NCBI RefSeq assembly: GCF_036250695.1
Contig: NZ_CP109427.1
Location: forward strand, 2,666,001 to 2,730,000
Direction of reading: 5' to 3'
Source: Streptomyces sp. NBC_01497
GTDB taxonomy: Bacteria > Actinomycetota > Actinomycetes > Streptomycetales > Streptomycetaceae
DNA: 64,000 nucleotides
The position numbers were made by a program, and so were the translations under genes. Of the stretch, positions 62,221 through 64,000 are shown piece after piece. The notes under the pieces were generated by a model. That model was not told the DNA's origin, did no database searches, and was given only the letters and a program-made list of their open reading frames with translations. Position 1 is the stretch's first letter; the number at the start of each line of letters is the position of its first letter.

Positions 62221-62868
62221 TCAGGACAGGAGCCGGGGCGACAGCGCGCCGCACGGCAGCAGGTCGACCTCGGCGCCCGCGTCGCGCAGGTCGGTCAGGA
62301 CCAGTTCGTCGTACATCAGCAGCCCCGACTCCTGCGGCCACAGCACCGCCCAGAGCCAGAGTCCGAGCGCCTCCCCGGCGAAGACGATCCGGTCGTCGGG
62401 CGTTCCGGAGACGTGCCAGAGGGGGGTGGGCCGGCCGGCGGCGAGGAGTTTCGCACGCGGGGGCTCCTCCACGCGCAGCTGCGGGCCGGGGTCGGGGCCC
62501 GTGACACCCGCGTACCTGGCGCCGAGTCCGACGCCCAGTTCCTCGGCGACGAGCAGCAGCTCGCCGGGGCCGCCCAGGGGACCTGGACCGGTGCACGCGA
62601 CGGCGGTGGCACGGCCGCCGCTGCGATCGTCGCCCGCGTAGGACACGCCGGTGAACAGCCAGCCGACGGGGAGGGGCCACGGCATCCAGACGGGGACCTC
62701 GGCCCGGTTCACGACGACGCCCAGCGCCTCGACGCTGGGCGGGACGACAGGCTGCAACGGGTACACGGCACCGTGCGCGTCGCACTGCCAGGAGTCGGCG
62801 AAGAGACCTGGCGCCCTGACGCGTCCACCACACTTCGGGCAACTGGGTTGGCCCCTCATATGCGCCAA
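62221..62868 (-). CDS. DUF6758-type protein with N-terminal zinc ribbon
   Basis: This is a 215-aa protein beginning with a treble-clef-like zinc ribbon (SCPKCGG at about 9-15, then WQCDAHG). A beta-rich domain with conserved Trp and Pro residues follows (VPVWMPWPLPVGWLFTGV). Start uncertain: TTG at 62868 has the better ribosome-binding site; ATG at 62859 gives MRGQPSCP. It lies between PHP and SUFU genes on the same strand, a grouping I recall from other Streptomyces. Function unknown. Confidence 0.75.
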   Translation of the reverse strand: MAHMRGQPSCPKCGGRVRAPGLFADSWQCDAHGAVYPLQPVVPPSVEALGVVVNRAEVPVWMPWPLPVGWLFTGVSYAGDDRSGGRATAVACTGPGPLGGPGELLLVAEELGVGLGARYAGVTGPDPGPQLRVEEPPRAKLLAAGRPTPLWHVSGTPDDRIVFAGEALGLWLWAVLWPQESGLLMYDELVLTDLRDAGAEVDLLPCGALSPRLLS

Positions 62869-62931
62869 CGGTCCTCTCCGGCCGACCTCGCGTCAAGGCG
62901 ATCACCGGACTCCGAGGGGGCCGCGAGCCTC

Positions 62932-63555
62932 TCAGTCAAGTGGTACGGCCCCGCGCAGTGGGTCACGCAGGTCGCTACCGTGCGACAACCAGCGCTCCTG
63001 GAGCTCCTGTGCGCCCCTCGCGCGCTTCCACGCCGCCTCATGAGCGGTCATGGGCAGCAGCGGCAGGAACCGCACCGGGTCCATGGGTTCCGGCAGTTCC
63101 AGATCCGCCACCAGTCCCCCGCTCTCCGCCACCAGGACGGAGCTGAACGGCGCCCCGGGCCAGAGCGGCCCTCCGACGTCGAGCGACGCGCCCGGCGCCA
63201 CCACCACGCCCTCCACTTGCGGGGACGCGGCCAGCACGGCCAGCGGGCGCAGCACCTCGTCCGTGGGCGCGAGCCCGGCGCGTACGGAGAGCAGCAGCTC
63301 GGCACGCGGGCCGTGGACCGTGTCCGCGACCATCAACGTGCTGTCGCTCATCGGCGCGGCCGACATGCCGAGCGTCGCGTAGCGGACGACGCCGCTCGCG
63401 GGGTCGAAGAACCGGAGCACCTCGACACGGTCCGCGCCCACGAAGGTGACGGACGCGCGCGCGTCCGGTTCGCCGAGTGCGTCACGCAATCGGCCCTCTA
63501 CCAGCGGGAGAATTTCTGCCACCCGGCGAGCATAGATCGCGTAAGGATGGGGCAT
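62932..63555 (-). CDS. Suppressor-of-fused (SUFU) domain protein
   Basis: This is a 207-aa SUFU-domain protein. Bacterial versions often occur as immunity proteins of polymorphic toxin systems, but no toxin, secretion module or repeat array is nearby here, so immunity is not supported. Recognisable segments are ASVTFVGADRVEVLRFFDP and FLPLLPMTAHEAAWKRARG. ATG at 63555 lacks a clear ribosome-binding site; GTG at 63522 is an alternative. It is 63 nt upstream of the zinc-ribbon gene, probably one operon. Confidence 0.78.
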   Translation of the reverse strand: MPHPYAIYARRVAEILPLVEGRLRDALGEPDARASVTFVGADRVEVLRFFDPASGVVRYATLGMSAAPMSDSTLMVADTVHGPRAELLLSVRAGLAPTDEVLRPLAVLAASPQVEGVVVAPGASLDVGGPLWPGAPFSSVLVAESGGLVADLELPEPMDPVRFLPLLPMTAHEAAWKRARGAQELQERWLSHGSDLRDPLRGAVPLD

Positions 63556-63690
63556 GACGCAAGATTGACCTGGTCCCAGCTGTTAGGCTGAGGCGCCGGT
63601 CGGGGCAGCAGGCAGAAGCCTTGCTCTCCAGTCCCGACACGCACATACGTCATCCCCTACGGGGGACAGACCGGAGGAGGTGGGGCTGCG

Positions 63691-63750
63691 GTGGATCGAA
63701 GTCACCCGGCCAGTACCAGCCGCTCTCCGTACGGCTTCACAGCGTTGTGA
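63691..63750 (+). CDS. Possible 19-aa ORF with a strong ribosome-binding site
   Basis: GTG at 63691 lies about 9 nt behind GGAGGAGG and encodes MDRSHPASTSRSPYGFTAL before TGA. It overlaps, on the opposite strand, the 3' end of the atypical partial ORF. It might be a leader peptide, or the 5' stub of a gene cut by an insertion. No homology is recognised. Confidence 0.3.
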   Translation: MDRSHPASTSRSPYGFTAL

Positions 63751-64000
63751 GCTGAGCCTCGCCCCTTTGACCGGGCAACGTCGCAGGACGACACGGAACC
63801 ACCGCTCCGGTCAATCGCTCCCTGGCCTTCCGTCCGGCGGATGAGCACATCATCCCAGCTTGTGTTTTTCACCTGTCGGTAGCGCACTCCGTCCTGGCGA
63901 TCCTCCCCGGTGCCGCCCGCTTTGCGGACGTAAAAGTCCCGTAAAAGCCACGCCCCCATTCCGGGCTGTTCCACGTCTCGCCTGACGGTCTCTGTCGTGA
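63702..64000 (-). CDS. Partial hypothetical protein with atypical codon use
   Basis: The frame is open from the window edge to a TGA at 63702, giving about 98 C-terminal residues (or 90 if it starts at GTG 63974). The sequence (GAWLLRDFYVRKAG, VRYRQVKNTSWDDVLIRR) matches no family I recognise. GC3 is clearly lower than in the other genes here, and a rare TTA codon (bldA-dependent in Streptomyces) lies at 63942-63944. These suggest recent acquisition. It may be the end of an inserted element beyond the window, or non-coding. Confidence 0.4.
   Translation of the reverse strand, partial: TTETVRRDVEQPGMGAWLLRDFYVRKAGGTGEDRQDGVRYRQVKNTSWDDVLIRRTEGQGAIDRSGGSVSSCDVARSKGRGSAHNAVKPYGERLVLAG

Noticed and set aside
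62932..63555. SUFU protein as immunity protein of a polymorphic toxin system
   Set aside because: No toxin, secretion signal, RHS/YD repeats or other immunity genes are nearby; the neighbours are ordinary chromosomal genes.

Overview
This is a high-GC actinobacterial chromosome segment that looks like Streptomyces: very high GC with strongly GC-biased third codon positions, many GTG and TTG starts, a WblC/WhiB7 gene, an initiator tRNA pair and perfect long hairpin terminators. No phage structural gene, transposase, CRISPR array or complete biosynthetic cluster is visible. Almost everything is conserved chromosomal 'core' content.

Layout. 1-5100: the 3' end of aroA, rsgA, a Gdx/SugE-type SMR exporter, hisN, then a catalase (katA) divergent from a Fur-family (CatR/PerR-like) regulator, with a palindromic operator inside the katA promoter. 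5265-7588: two identical initiator tRNA-Met genes flanking a Sel1-repeat protein. 7651-17260: a UPF0182 membrane protein, a PPA1309 protein, a PDZ/Lon-like protease, a 52-aa membrane protein, moaE, an extended SDR, a zincin_2 protein and a Nudix hydrolase. 17339-22431: an MDR oxidoreductase/TetR pair and a three-gene TerD/AIM24 operon. 22567-26216: an M48-type peptidase, an orphan ThiF/TOMM-like protein and an ABC1 (AarF/UbiB) kinase. 26248-39477: a stress and DNA-repair block with wblC and its attenuated leader, a UvrD2-like helicase, a mycoredoxin, NudC, and an AdnA/AdnB-like helicase-nuclease pair. 39796-46651: an alkyltransferase-like protein, a pseudokinase/flippase membrane protein, an S33 lipoprotein peptidase and MoeZ. 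46717-50015: a small carbohydrate locus (spherulin-4 protein, epimerase, and only the N-terminal domain of a PelF-type glycosyltransferase). 50247-57882: DUF3152 protein, hydrolase, TetR, DUF3107 protein, small membrane protein, ferritin-like protein and a DEAD-box helicase with a CTG start. 58034-63555: hydrolase, NYN-domain protein, a 50-aa protein, MarC, PHP, zinc-ribbon and SUFU proteins. The last 300 bases hold an atypical, partial, lower-GC3 ORF with a TTA codon.

How it fits together. From memory, the order UPF0182 / PDZ-Lon / zincin_2 / AarF / WhiB7 / UvrD2 / mycoredoxin / NudC / AdnB / AdnA / MGMT-like / MoeZ / DUF3152 / TetR / DUF3107 / ferritin-like / RhlE mirrors Mycobacterium tuberculosis Rv3193c-Rv3211, so this is an ancient actinobacterial neighbourhood. 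Three exact matches to the SigR (thiol-oxidative stress sigma factor) consensus GGAAT-N18-GTT sit before the mycoredoxin, moeZ and the 50-aa gene. With the CatR-like operator and the WblC promoter/attenuator, this makes the window a concentrated redox and antibiotic stress-response region. The most unusual items are the wblC leader, the SigR-driven 50-aa protein, the TerD-AIM24 fusion operon, the orphan TOMM-like protein, the truncated Pel-like locus and the CTG-initiated helicase.
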